This document shows positions 34,039 to 43,467 of a stretch of 64,000 nucleotides of DNA, one piece after another; position 1 is the stretch's first letter; the number at the start of each line of letters is the position of its first letter. The notes beneath the pieces are model-generated. The model saw only the letters and a list, made by a program, of their open reading frames with translations. It made no database searches and had not been told where the DNA came from. Source of the DNA: an uncultured Clostridia bacterium (GTDB taxonomy: Bacteria; Bacillota; Clostridia; Christensenellales; Borkfalkiaceae); contig CAKQKI010000001.1 of assembly GCA_934248055.1 (NCBI GenBank), forward strand, positions 418,867-482,866, read 5' to 3'. The translations under genes and the position numbers were made by a program.

Positions 34039-35391
34039 GTGAAAAAATTTTCGTCTTTATTCATTATTGTTTTTATTTTACTTTCAACGCCCGGTTGCAA
34101 TAAAAAATCGGCTTCGCTTAATCCTGCGAATCCGATAACTCTTAACATGTGGCACGTTTACGGCGAACAGGCAGATTCGCCCATGCACAGATACGTTGAA
34201 GAATTCAACTCAACCGTTGGAAAACAAAAAGGAGTTATTATCAACGTTACCCTTCTGTCGAACGCTCAGAAAATAGGCGGACAACTTCTAAGCGCTCAGA
34301 AGAACGTTCCCGGGGTTCCGTCTATGCCCGATCTTTTCTTTTGCCACAACTCCAACGCCGCGCAACTCGGTAAAGATAATCTTCTTCACTGGAACGACGT
34401 GTTTTCGGATAAAGAACTCAAAGAATTCGTTCCTTCGTTTTTAAAAGACGGTATCGTGGAAGATTCCCTTTGCGTGCTGCCGGTATCCAAGTCCACTCAC
34501 CTTCTGTTTCTTGCGGGCGGCAGTTTTGACAGGTTCAGTGAAAAAACGGGATACGGCTCTAAGGATCTCGCCACTTGGGACGGTTTTTTCGAAGTGGCGA
34601 AAAAGTATTACGAATATTCGGGCAATAAGCCGTTTTGCGCAATCGATTACGTTATGCGCTCCGTCGAACTCGACGCGATAAGCAAAGGCGCAACGGATTT
34701 TTATGACGAAAACGGTTGGTATAAAGATAACGATATTATATTAAATTCGTATAAAATGTTTGCCGAGTCCATCGCGAAAGGTTATATAATCGTGTCGGAC
34801 TTATATTCCAACACTCAGGTAATGACGGGCGAAACGATTGCGGGCATATCTTCTTCCGCCGCCGTGCTTTATTATAACGACACTATCACCTACCCCGACA
34901 ATACGAGCGAAAAAATGGATCTCAGAGTTCTGCCCGTACCGACTACGGCGGCAGGCTCGAAATACGCAACGCAGGCGGGCGTTGGGCTTTGCGCGTATAA
35001 AACAACGGCTATAAAAGCGGAAGCCGCAACGGTGTTTGCAAAATGGTTCACCGAAAAAAAGCGCAATCTCGATTTCGTTGCGCAAACGGGATATATGCCC
35101 GTTAAAAACGGCGCGTTCGAAGTTCTTGACGATTATCCTTTTGAAAACCTTTCGGATAATTCTTATAAAAACGAAACGTTTAAAATTACTCTCGCGGCTA
35201 TGAAAACAACCAAAGACACCTGCACTTTTCTTTCCGAGAATTCCGCCGCGGGATATTATCCGAATACGTATAAACTGTATGACAACATACGAAAACTGCA
35301 AAGAACTTTAAAAGAAAAGTATTCTTCGGGCAGCACCGCCGAAGAAATAACTAATGAACTTACAGAACTTTTCCGAAACACGGGAAAATAG
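34039..35391 (+). CDS. Orphan family 1 solute-binding lipoprotein
   Basis: A 450-residue lipoprotein with a GTG start (AAGGAG seven bases upstream), signal peptide and lipobox STPGC. It has the family 1 extracellular solute-binding fold: ITLNMWHVYGEQADSPMHRY at the first strand, PSMPDLFFCHN in lobe 1, and the late motif AATVFAKWFTEKKRN. No permease or ATPase gene is adjacent. The next gene, three bases after the stop, encodes a membrane-spanning LuxR-type regulator, so the binding protein may deliver ligand to a receptor or feed a transporter encoded elsewhere. Ligand unknown. Confidence 0.88.
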   Translation: MKKFSSLFIIVFILLSTPGCNKKSASLNPANPITLNMWHVYGEQADSPMHRYVEEFNSTVGKQKGVIINVTLLSNAQKIGGQLLSAQKNVPGVPSMPDLFFCHNSNAAQLGKDNLLHWNDVFSDKELKEFVPSFLKDGIVEDSLCVLPVSKSTHLLFLAGGSFDRFSEKTGYGSKDLATWDGFFEVAKKYYEYSGNKPFCAIDYVMRSVELDAISKGATDFYDENGWYKDNDIILNSYKMFAESIAKGYIIVSDLYSNTQVMTGETIAGISSSAAVLYYNDTITYPDNTSEKMDLRVLPVPTTAAGSKYATQAGVGLCAYKTTAIKAEAATVFAKWFTEKKRNLDFVAQTGYMPVKNGAFEVLDDYPFENLSDNSYKNETFKITLAAMKTTKDTCTFLSENSAAGYYPNTYKLYDNIRKLQRTLKEKYSSGSTAEEITNELTELFRNTGK

Positions 35392-35394
35392 CCT

Positions 35395-37014
35395 ATGAAC
35401 ATATTTGAAAGCATTAAAAACAAAAAAACGCCTATGCGGCGCAGATTATTTTTGTATATGCTGACGCTTGCCGTAACGGTACTGTCGCTGCTTGCTTCGG
35501 GATTGCTTTTTTTCGGGCATTTTTCAACGGCGAAAGAAACGGCGGCGAACAACCTTACCTTTCAGATGAAAACTTTTGAAAGGCAGGTTTCGGATTACTT
35601 CGAAGATATGGAGAGAATGGGCTTGTCGTTATCGGCGAGCATTACGAAAGCGACCGATGAATTTCTTCTCGAAAAAAGCGTGGATTTCAGCGATATAACG
35701 AACAACGCAACGCTTATAAAAGAACTTAACGACGGCATTTTCGATAAACTCGGTCAGGAACTTATTAAAACGAGTTGCTCGGGCGCGTTCGTCATTTTTA
35801 ACGCCACCGTCAACACGAAAATAGAAGACTCTTATAAGTCAAAAACGGGGCTATATCTCCAGCGCTCTTCGATAGACAAAACGGACGAATCTTTTACTTT
35901 ATATCGCGGCAACACCGAATTAGGGCAGAAAAGAGACGCTCTGCCGCACCGACAGTGGCGGCTTGAATTCAATACCGACGAAATACCCGATTACGACAAG
36001 TATCTCGAACGCGCTAAAACGCCCGTTATCAGATCTCCGTTTTTAACGAGCATTTCAACTCTCAAAGGCACTTCGGAAAGGACCATGAATTTTGTAATTC
36101 CCATGATAAGCGACAGTAACGTCGTTTACGGGTTTTGCGGATTTGAAATTTCGGAACTTTATTTTAAATCTCACTTCGCTCAGCCGTCGCAACTCGATCA
36201 CCTTACCTGCATGCTGCTTCCGCACAGTAACGACGTTATAAACTCAGCCGATTGTTTTTCGGCGGGAATTTTCGAAGGATATTACCTTCCGCCGTACGGA
36301 AAATTCACCTTTAAAAGCATGGGTAACGGTATAATTTCGCTTACTTCTCTTAACGGCGATTCGTCTTACGTTGCGAAAACGCGCTCTATTAAAATATTTT
36401 ACGACGATTATATGCTTACGGTTGCTTTTCCGAAAAAAGAGTATGATAAAACGGTTGCGAGCAACGTAATTTCCGTTATTTTGCTTTTACTGCTTCTCGT
36501 AGGCGCGGCGGTTATCGTTTCTATTTTCTTCAGTAAAAGATTTCTTTCACCTTTATTAAAGGGAATAGAACAAATTCAAAAACAGGAACACAAGTCCGCA
36601 ATATCGGCGTTTACGGAAATCAACGACCTTCTCGCTTTCCTTGCCGAGCAGGACAGACTTCGCGACGAAGAAGCCGATAAACTCCGCAATATCTGCGACG
36701 AGCAAGGCAACCTTCTCGAACAAAACCAGGCGGACATAGAAAGACTTAAATATTCGCGTAAAACCGAAATTTCACCCGACGATTACGAAATGTTCAAAAT
36801 CGGGCTTAAAACGCTTACCAAGACCGAAAAAATTATTTTTAAGTTGTATTTAGACGGCAAATCTTCAGACGAAATTCTGGAAATCTGCCATATTCAGAAA
36901 GGCACTCTTAAATACCATAACCATAATATTCTCGGTAAACTCGGCGTGCCTTCGCGCAAGCAAATGCTGCGCTATGCAACCCTTTTGAAACAGGAAAGTC
37001 AGCCGCGGAATTAA
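35395..37014 (+). CDS. Membrane-spanning sensor with C-terminal LuxR/GerE DNA-binding domain
   Basis: A 539-residue protein. A membrane helix (LFLYMLTLAVTVLSLLASGL, about 17-38) leads into an extracytoplasmic domain of about 320 residues. A second helix (VISVILLLLLLVGAAVIVSI, about 360-382) follows. A cytoplasmic HAMP-like/coiled-coil linker (EQDRLRDEEADKLRNICDEQ) connects to a helix-turn-helix (about 475-530) with LTKTEKIIFKLYLDGKSSDE, TLKYHNHNILGKLGV and PSRKQML, typical of GerE/LuxR domains. No histidine kinase or receiver domain is present, so it is a single-chain transmembrane regulator. Start is ATG three bases after the binding-protein stop; coupling is likely. Ligand sensing through the binding protein is inference. 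Confidence 0.85.
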   Translation: MNIFESIKNKKTPMRRRLFLYMLTLAVTVLSLLASGLLFFGHFSTAKETAANNLTFQMKTFERQVSDYFEDMERMGLSLSASITKATDEFLLEKSVDFSDITNNATLIKELNDGIFDKLGQELIKTSCSGAFVIFNATVNTKIEDSYKSKTGLYLQRSSIDKTDESFTLYRGNTELGQKRDALPHRQWRLEFNTDEIPDYDKYLERAKTPVIRSPFLTSISTLKGTSERTMNFVIPMISDSNVVYGFCGFEISELYFKSHFAQPSQLDHLTCMLLPHSNDVINSADCFSAGIFEGYYLPPYGKFTFKSMGNGIISLTSLNGDSSYVAKTRSIKIFYDDYMLTVAFPKKEYDKTVASNVISVILLLLLLVGAAVIVSIFFSKRFLSPLLKGIEQIQKQEHKSAISAFTEINDLLAFLAEQDRLRDEEADKLRNICDEQGNLLEQNQADIERLKYSRKTEISPDDYEMFKIGLKTLTKTEKIIFKLYLDGKSSDEILEICHIQKGTLKYHNHNILGKLGVPSRKQMLRYATLLKQESQPRN

Positions 37015-37047
37015 ACTTAGGGATTCCCTTTTCTCTTTAAAAAAATT

Positions 37048-37079
37048 AAAGGCAATCTTTCAATGCGATTGCCTTTTTT
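37048..37079. terminator. Bidirectional terminator
   Basis: AAAGGCAATC pairs with GATTGCCTTT around a 9-base loop, preceded by an A-run and followed by a T-run. It therefore works for both the LuxR-type regulator (plus) and the convergent MFS gene (minus). Confidence 0.85.
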
Positions 37080-37099
37080 AGTATAAAACATTCTGAAAT

Positions 37100-38347
37100 T
37101 TATCCGTTCTGTTTTTTCTTTTGCATAATAACGATAACAACGTAAAGTAAAACCATAAACAACGCCGAAGCGTTGATTATTATGAATAACTTAAACACGC
37201 CGCTCCAACCGAAATTATCGGAAACGAGACCTAAGGAGTACGCGCTTACGGTACTGCCGAGATAGCAGCAGCCGTTAAGCAAGCCCGCAAGCAAACCCGA
37301 ATTTATTTTACCGCGCATATAAAGCGGAGCCATAGTCGAAACGATGCCGCCGACGCAACTCGTGATAAAATACATAACGCAGAACAGCGCGAGCGTTAAA
37401 AGCCAGTGAACGTTTCCTAGCGCGAAAAGGGTTACGGCGCAAATCGCGGCTATAAGCAAGTATACGCCGATCATCAGAATTAAATCTTTTATTTTTTTAT
37501 TGAATAAAACGTTTACGGACGACGCTATAATTCCGAATACGGGAAAAATCAGCGTGACCACGATTGAAAAACTGTTCGATTTATTAAACGTGTCTACTAA
37601 TATTTTCGGCAACCATAATACGATTCCGTCGTCCATATATTTATTAAGCATGGCAAAAATCGCCAGAAACACGAAAACTATACCGAAATTCGTTAAAAGA
37701 AAACTGTCCGACGCGACTTTATTGTCTTTACTATCCGTAACTTCTGCACTTTCGTTTTTATAAATATCCGTTATTTTGTCGTAAAGAATAAAAAACAACG
37801 CGCCTATCGCCGTCAGTATTCCGCCGCCTATAAAGAAAATGAGTTTATAAGCGTTCAATTCAACGAGCAACGCGCTTAAACCGTAAGTTATAAGTATTCC
37901 CGCGGGCGTCGGAACAGCCATTATCAAAACGGCCTTTTTAAGGCTTTCGGCGGGTAATTTTTCACTCAGCAGCATTATTATGGACGACCATAAAAACGAT
38001 AAACTGAAACCGTTTAAAAGCCAGATATATTTTAAAACGCCGAAATTCTTTACACAGGCAAACGCAACGTTCAGTATCGCCGAAATTATCAGCGATAAAG
38101 GCAGAATAATTTTTTTATTATAATACTTGCAAAAAAAACCGTTAAAAATCTGCCCGAAACCGTAAGCGAAAAAGAAAAACGTGGATATAAGCCCCGCTTC
38201 CGCATTCGATACCGAAAACTCGCCGATAACGAGATTTATATTCGCGCTGTAACCGTATTTACCCAAATACGAACAAGTGTACATCAAAAAGCAAAAAAAT
38301 ATCAATAGATAGCCTTTGCCCGTCTTTCTGTCGTTAACCGTTTCCAT
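37100..38347 (-). CDS. MFS transporter, organophosphate:phosphate antiporter-like
   Basis: A 415-residue, 12-helix major facilitator. The N-terminal half has YTCSYLGKYGYSANINLVI and FFFFAYGFGQIFNGFFCKY followed by a basic loop (YYNKK), like the OPA subfamily (GlpT/UhpT) and related sugar-phosphate or uncharacterised MFS carriers. The C-terminal half has VMYFITSCVGGIVSTMAPLY. The exact substrate cannot be deduced. The gene is single, with its own promoter (38364-38392) only about 10 bases before the ATG, giving a very short leader with GGGTGA as the only ribosome site. Confidence 0.8.
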   Translation of the reverse strand: METVNDRKTGKGYLLIFFCFLMYTCSYLGKYGYSANINLVIGEFSVSNAEAGLISTFFFFAYGFGQIFNGFFCKYYNKKIILPLSLIISAILNVAFACVKNFGVLKYIWLLNGFSLSFLWSSIIMLLSEKLPAESLKKAVLIMAVPTPAGILITYGLSALLVELNAYKLIFFIGGGILTAIGALFFILYDKITDIYKNESAEVTDSKDNKVASDSFLLTNFGIVFVFLAIFAMLNKYMDDGIVLWLPKILVDTFNKSNSFSIVVTLIFPVFGIIASSVNVLFNKKIKDLILMIGVYLLIAAICAVTLFALGNVHWLLTLALFCVMYFITSCVGGIVSTMAPLYMRGKINSGLLAGLLNGCCYLGSTVSAYSLGLVSDNFGWSGVFKLFIIINASALFMVLLYVVIVIMQKKKQNG

Positions 38348-38363
38348 TTTTCACCCGATTTCT

Positions 38364-38392
38364 ATTTTACAATATCGCGATGAGTTTATCAA
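38364..38392 (-). promoter_or_regulatory. Promoter of the MFS transporter gene
   Basis: On the minus strand TTGATA (38392-38387) and TAAAAT (38369-38364) are separated by exactly 17 bp. The predicted start near 38357 leaves a leader of only about 10 bases. Confidence 0.65.
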
Positions 38393-38414
38393 CTTATTTT
38401 AACCCGATTATCCG

Positions 38415-38447
38415 AAAAAAACAAATTCAGCCCGACGAATTGAATTT
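38415..38447 (-). terminator. Terminator of the purine operon
   Basis: Downstream of purL on the minus strand AAATTCA pairs with TGAATTT around an 11-base loop, followed by G and seven Ts. Confidence 0.7.
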
Positions 38448-38478
38448 ACCCGTTTTTGATATTTTTTAAACGGCGGTG

Positions 38479-41400
38479 TTATCTGAAATATTTTACGGCC
38501 GCTTCAAACATACGCATATCGTAATTCCCCGTAACGTTTTTATAAAGCCCTTTTCCTACTCGTTCGCTATGCCCCATTTTTCCGAAAACGCGCCCGTCGG
38601 GAGAAGTAATTCCTTCGATGGCGCACATAGAATCGTTCGGATTAAAACGAATATCTACGGAAGCGTTTCCGTCAAAGTCGACGTACTGCGTTGCAATCTG
38701 CCCGTTCTTTGCAAGTTGGTTTATAAGTTCTTTACTTGCAAGAAATCTTCCTTCGCCGTGCGATACGGGAACGCTGTAAACGTCGCCGACGTTCGTAAGG
38801 CTCAGCCACGGCGATTTATTCGACGCGATTCGCGTGCGGACAATGCGCGACTGATGACGCGCTATCGTGTTGAACGTAAGCGTCGGGGAATTTTCGTCCG
38901 CGTCGATTATCTTTCCGTAAGGAACAAGACCTAATTTAATAAGCGCCTGAAAACCGTTGCATATTCCTAAAATAAGCCCGTCGCGCTTTTCAAGAAGTTC
39001 CGTAACGCCTTCTTTAATCTCGGCATTGCGGAAAAATGCGGTTATAAACTTACCGCTACCGTCAGGTTCGTCGCCGCCCGAAAATCCGCCGGGTATAAAC
39101 ACCGTCTGGGCGGTTTTAAGTTCTTTTGCGAAACGCTCTACGCTGCGGCTTATGCCGTCGGCGGTAAGATTATTTATAACTATTATTTCGGGCTCTGCGC
39201 CTGCGTCGCGAACAGCCTTTGCACTGTCGTATTCGCAATTCGTACCCGGGAACGCAGGAATAAGCACTTTCGGGCGAGCAACCTTTACGGTCGGCGCGAC
39301 CCGACTTTTTGCTATATACGAGAAGTTTTCAGCCTGCTCTCCGCAGTTTTTAACGTTACAGGAATAAACGCTTTCAAGTTTATTTTCGTAAATCGCAAGC
39401 AGTTTTTCAAGAGAAACGCTTTCACCGCGGCAGGATATTTCGGGCTTTGATATTACTTCGCCTAAAAGTTCGCCGACTATTTCCGCGCCGTTATCAAGTT
39501 CCAGCACGAAAGAGCCGTAACCGTAACCGAAAATAGTTTCCGCACTTACGGAATCGTCAAAAGCAAAACCGAGTCCGTTGCCGAACGCCATTTTCATCAC
39601 GGCTTCCGCAACACCGCCCATTCCCGTCGTATACGCGGCGCGCGCTTTTCGTGAGCGGATAAGACTATTCACCGTATCGAAAATTTTTATAAGAGAAGCC
39701 GTTATCGGCAGTCCGTTTTCGTCTTTTTCGGGACGGAGCAAAACCACCTTATCGCCTGCGGCTTTAAACTCGTTCGAAATTATGTTTTCCGTTTTTTCGG
39801 TTGTAACGGCAAACGAAACGAGAGTGGGCGGAACGTCAAGATTTTCAAACGTGCCGCTCATAGAGTCTTTGCCGCCGATTGATGCAACGCCTAATTGCAT
39901 TTGCGCTTTAAACGCGCCGAGCAATGCGGATAAAGGCTGACCCCACCGCGCGGGATCTTTTCCCGGTCGCTTAAAATATTCCTGAAAAGTAAGATAAACG
40001 TCTTCGAATTTCGCTCCTGCGGCAATCAATTTGGAAATCGACTCGACAACCGCCGAATACGCCCCGTGATAAGGGCTTTTTTCGGCTATAAACGGATTAT
40101 ATCCGAACGCCATCAGCGAACACGTATCGGTATGATTTTTCTCGACAGATATTTTTTGAACCATTGCCTGAACGGGCGTAAGTTGATTTTTTCCGCCGAA
40201 CGGCATAAGAACCGTTCCCGCGCCTATAGTCGAATCGAAACGCTCGCTCAATCCGCGTTTCGAGCAGATATTAAGATCTCCCGCAAGCGCTTCGATATTT
40301 TCCGTAAAATTTCCAAACACGCGTTTTTCGTAACTTTGCGGCGCGTCGATCGCAACGGTAATATGCTTGTCCGCGCCGTTTGAATTAAGAAAATCACGGC
40401 TTATATCAACGATTTTTTTGCCGTTCCACTTCATAACGAGCCTTGGCTCGGCTTTTACGACCGCCACAGGGGTTGCCTGCAGATTTTCATCGTTTGCAAG
40501 TTTTAAAAACGCGTTTACGTTTTTCTTTTCAACGACTACCGCCATACGCTCCTGACTTTCCGAAATAGCAAGTTCGGTGCCGTCAAGCCCTTCGTATTTT
40601 TTTGGCACGGCGTTCAAATCGATTTCGAGTCCGTCGGCAAGTTCGCCGATAGCGACCGACACTCCGCCCGCTCCGAAATCGTTGCAGCGTTTAATCATAC
40701 GACAGGCTTCTTTATTTCTGAACAACCTTTGAAGTTTGCGTTCTTCCGGAGCATTTCCCTTCTGCACTTCCGCGCCGCAGGTATCGAGCGACTGCACCGT
40801 GTGAGATTTTGACGAACCCGTTGCTCCGCCGCAACCGTCGCGCCCGGTAGAGCCGCCTATAAGTATTACCACGTCTTCGGGAGCGGGAACTTCCCGTCTT
40901 ACGTTTTCTGCGGGAGCGGCGGCAATCACTGCGCCTATTTCCATGCGTTTTGCGGCGTAGCCCGGGTGGTAAATTTCATCTACGATTCCCGTTGCAATGC
41001 CTATCTGGTTGCCGTATGACGAATAACCCGCGGCGGCGGTAGTAACGATTTTTCGTTGCGGAAGTTTACCTTTTAAGGTTTCTTCTACGGGTCTTAACGG
41101 ATCGGCCGCGCCCGTTACGCGCATTGCGCCGTAAACGTAAGAACGCCCCGAAAGCGGGTCGCGGATAGCGCCGCCTATACAGGTTGCCGCGCCGCCGAAG
41201 GGTTCGATTTCGGTCGGATGATTATGCGTTTCGTTTTTAAACAGCAATAACCACGGTTCTGTTACGCCGTCGACGTCTACGTTTATCCTGACCGTGCATG
41301 CGTTTATTTCGTCGCTTTCGTCGAGTTTATCGAGTTTACCCTGTTTTTTAAGCGCTTTTGCCGCAATGGTAGCAACGTCCATAAGGCATACGGGTTTGGT

Positions 41401-42171
41401 TTGCCCGAGTTCCCTGCGTAAATCAAGGTATTCGTTATAGGTTTTCATAGTCAGGGCGTCTTCGAATTTCACGTCGTCTATCACCGTTAAAAACGTCGTG
41501 TGACGACAATGATCCGACCAGTACGTGTCTATCATGCGAATTTCGGTTATAGTCGGATCGCGGCGTTCCGATTTAAAATAAGCCTGACAAAACGCTATAT
41601 CTTCCGCGTCCATAGCAAGCGAATAATCTTTAATAAACCGTTCAAGTCCGTTTCTGTCAAGCGCGGTAAAACCGTCAAGAGTTTTTACTTCCGTGGGTTT
41701 ATCGTATTTCACTTTCAGAGTTTCGGGCTTTTCAAACGACGCTTCGCGCGCTTCGACGGGATTTATAACGTATTTTTTTATATTCGCGATTTCGGCGTCG
41801 GTAAGCCTTCCGTAAAGCATATAAACTTTTGCCGTGCGAATCAGCGGACGCGACTGTCTTGATATTATCTGAATACACTGAGCCGCACTGTCGGCGCGCT
41901 GATCGAACTGCCCCGGCAGATACTCGACGGCAAAGCAAGCGTCGGCGTCGCAGGGAAGCAAATCGTAAACGACGTCAAGCGGCGGCTCGGAAAAAACCGT
42001 TTTCTTTGCATACCCGAAAAGTTCGGGGGTGATATTTTCGGCGTCGTAACGGTTGATAACCCTTACTTTTTCAAGAGTTTTTATACCGAGAAAGGCGTTT
42101 ATTTCACCGAGCAACGCCTTTGCTTCGTGGGCAAGTTCCGATTTTTTTTCTACGAATACGCGATATACCAT
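38479..42171 (-). CDS. purL: Phosphoribosylformylglycinamidine synthase, single-chain
   Basis: A 1230-residue enzyme converting FGAR, glutamine and ATP to FGAM (fourth step of purine synthesis). The N-terminal half contains the substrate and ATP sites (IRMIDTYWSDHCRHTTF, FKNETHNHPTEIEPFGGAAT, GGSTGRDGCGGATGSSKSH). The C-terminal amidotransferase domain (about 960-1220) begins KVLIPAFPGTNCEYDSA and has the nucleophile in LGICNGFQALIKLG. Fusion in one chain explains the absence of purQ and purS. The length is that of the clostridial single-chain form. Its ATG directly follows the purD stop, with AAGGAG inside purD. Last gene of the purine operon. Confidence 0.97.
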   Translation of the reverse strand: MVYRVFVEKKSELAHEAKALLGEINAFLGIKTLEKVRVINRYDAENITPELFGYAKKTVFSEPPLDVVYDLLPCDADACFAVEYLPGQFDQRADSAAQCIQIISRQSRPLIRTAKVYMLYGRLTDAEIANIKKYVINPVEAREASFEKPETLKVKYDKPTEVKTLDGFTALDRNGLERFIKDYSLAMDAEDIAFCQAYFKSERRDPTITEIRMIDTYWSDHCRHTTFLTVIDDVKFEDALTMKTYNEYLDLRRELGQTKPVCLMDVATIAAKALKKQGKLDKLDESDEINACTVRINVDVDGVTEPWLLLFKNETHNHPTEIEPFGGAATCIGGAIRDPLSGRSYVYGAMRVTGAADPLRPVEETLKGKLPQRKIVTTAAAGYSSYGNQIGIATGIVDEIYHPGYAAKRMEIGAVIAAAPAENVRREVPAPEDVVILIGGSTGRDGCGGATGSSKSHTVQSLDTCGAEVQKGNAPEERKLQRLFRNKEACRMIKRCNDFGAGGVSVAIGELADGLEIDLNAVPKKYEGLDGTELAISESQERMAVVVEKKNVNAFLKLANDENLQATPVAVVKAEPRLVMKWNGKKIVDISRDFLNSNGADKHITVAIDAPQSYEKRVFGNFTENIEALAGDLNICSKRGLSERFDSTIGAGTVLMPFGGKNQLTPVQAMVQKISVEKNHTDTCSLMAFGYNPFIAEKSPYHGAYSAVVESISKLIAAGAKFEDVYLTFQEYFKRPGKDPARWGQPLSALLGAFKAQMQLGVASIGGKDSMSGTFENLDVPPTLVSFAVTTEKTENIISNEFKAAGDKVVLLRPEKDENGLPITASLIKIFDTVNSLIRSRKARAAYTTGMGGVAEAVMKMAFGNGLGFAFDDSVSAETIFGYGYGSFVLELDNGAEIVGELLGEVISKPEISCRGESVSLEKLLAIYENKLESVYSCNVKNCGEQAENFSYIAKSRVAPTVKVARPKVLIPAFPGTNCEYDSAKAVRDAGAEPEIIVINNLTADGISRSVERFAKELKTAQTVFIPGGFSGGDEPDGSGKFITAFFRNAEIKEGVTELLEKRDGLILGICNGFQALIKLGLVPYGKIIDADENSPTLTFNTIARHQSRIVRTRIASNKSPWLSLTNVGDVYSVPVSHGEGRFLASKELINQLAKNGQIATQYVDFDGNASVDIRFNPNDSMCAIEGITSPDGRVFGKMGHSERVGKGLYKNVTGNYDMRMFEAAVKYFR

Positions 42172-43443
42172 TTATCTGCTCTCCTTGACTTTTAAAGCCT
42201 TTGCTCCTATATCTTTTCTGTAATATGCGTTTTTAAAATTTATGCGTTCTACCTTTTCATAGGCGGCGTTGACGGCTTCTTCGAGCGTATCCGCCGTAGC
42301 GGTAACTCCGAGTACCCGCCCGCCGCTCGTAAACGTTTTGCCGTTCTTTTTTTCAGCGCCCGCAAAGTAAACGCTTTCCGTCAGGTCCTGCGGAACGCTT
42401 ATTTCAAAACCCTTTTCGTATTTTTCGGGATAACCTTTGCTTGCCATAATTACGCACGCGGCGCATTTATCCACGAATCGCACGTCGCAATCCGCTAAAG
42501 CGCCGTCCGTTACAGCCGTCATGATTTTTAAAAGATCGCTTTCGAGCAAGGGTAAAACCACCTGCGTTTCGGGGTCGCCGAAACGGCAGTTATATTCTAT
42601 AACCTTAGGTCCGTCGGGAGTAAGCATAAGACCGAAATAAAGACAGCCTTTAAAGGTTCGCCCTTCGGCGTTCATGGCGTTTATGGTGGGAATGAATATT
42701 TCTCTCATGCAACGGTTTGCGATTTCTTCGGTATAGTACGGATTAGGCGCAATTGTACCCATTCCCCCCGTATTCAAGCCGAGATCTCCGTCAAGCGCGC
42801 GCTTGTGGTCCATCGAAGATACCATGGTGATTACGGTTTTACCGTCGGTAAAGGATAAAACGGACACTTCAGGCCCCGTTAAAAACTCTTCTATAACGAT
42901 ATTATCGCCGCTCTTTCCGAATTTTTTGTCGAGCATTATCCCGCTTACCGCCGCTCTTGCTTCGTCGGGCGTGTCAGCGATTATAACTCCCTTGCCGAGC
43001 GCTAATCCGTCCGCTTTGATAACGACAGGCAAGCGCGCGCCGTCAAGGTATTTCAAAGCGGCTTCGGCAGAAGTGAAAATCTCGTAATCGGCTGTTGGAA
43101 TACCGTATTTTTTCATAAGGTTTTTAGAAAAAACTTTGCTTCCTTCGATTATAGCCGCGTTTGCGCGCGGACCGAAACAACGAATGCCCGCCGCTTCGAG
43201 AGCGTCGACGCAGCCGAGTACCAACGGATCGTCGGGAGCGACGACGGCGTAATCTATTCCCGCATTTACGGCAAACCCGACAATACCTTCGATATCCGTC
43301 GCGCGGATATCAACGCAAACAGCGTCGTCGGAAATACCGCCGTTTCCCGGCAATGCGTATATTTTATCTACACCTTCGCTTAGTTTCAGTTTTTTAATTA
43401 TGGCGTGTTCGCGACCGCCCGATCCTACTACCATTATTTTCAT
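42172..43443 (-). CDS. purD: Phosphoribosylamine-glycine ligase
   Basis: A 423-residue ATP-grasp ligase making GAR from phosphoribosylamine and glycine (second step). The start is MKIMVVGSGGREHAIIKKL, with the PALPGNGG-like segment IYALPGNGGIS. The ATP-grasp core includes VIKADGLALGKGVIIA, DHKRALDGDLGLNTGGMG and EYNCRFGDPETQVVLP. Normal length for the family. It is followed with no gap by purL and is 24 bp from the AICAR formyltransferase gene. Confidence 0.97.
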   Translation of the reverse strand: MKIMVVGSGGREHAIIKKLKLSEGVDKIYALPGNGGISDDAVCVDIRATDIEGIVGFAVNAGIDYAVVAPDDPLVLGCVDALEAAGIRCFGPRANAAIIEGSKVFSKNLMKKYGIPTADYEIFTSAEAALKYLDGARLPVVIKADGLALGKGVIIADTPDEARAAVSGIMLDKKFGKSGDNIVIEEFLTGPEVSVLSFTDGKTVITMVSSMDHKRALDGDLGLNTGGMGTIAPNPYYTEEIANRCMREIFIPTINAMNAEGRTFKGCLYFGLMLTPDGPKVIEYNCRFGDPETQVVLPLLESDLLKIMTAVTDGALADCDVRFVDKCAACVIMASKGYPEKYEKGFEISVPQDLTESVYFAGAEKKNGKTFTSGGRVLGVTATADTLEEAVNAAYEKVERINFKNAYYRKDIGAKALKVKESR

Positions 43444-43467
43444 AAATATCCGTCACCCGTCGTTTTA

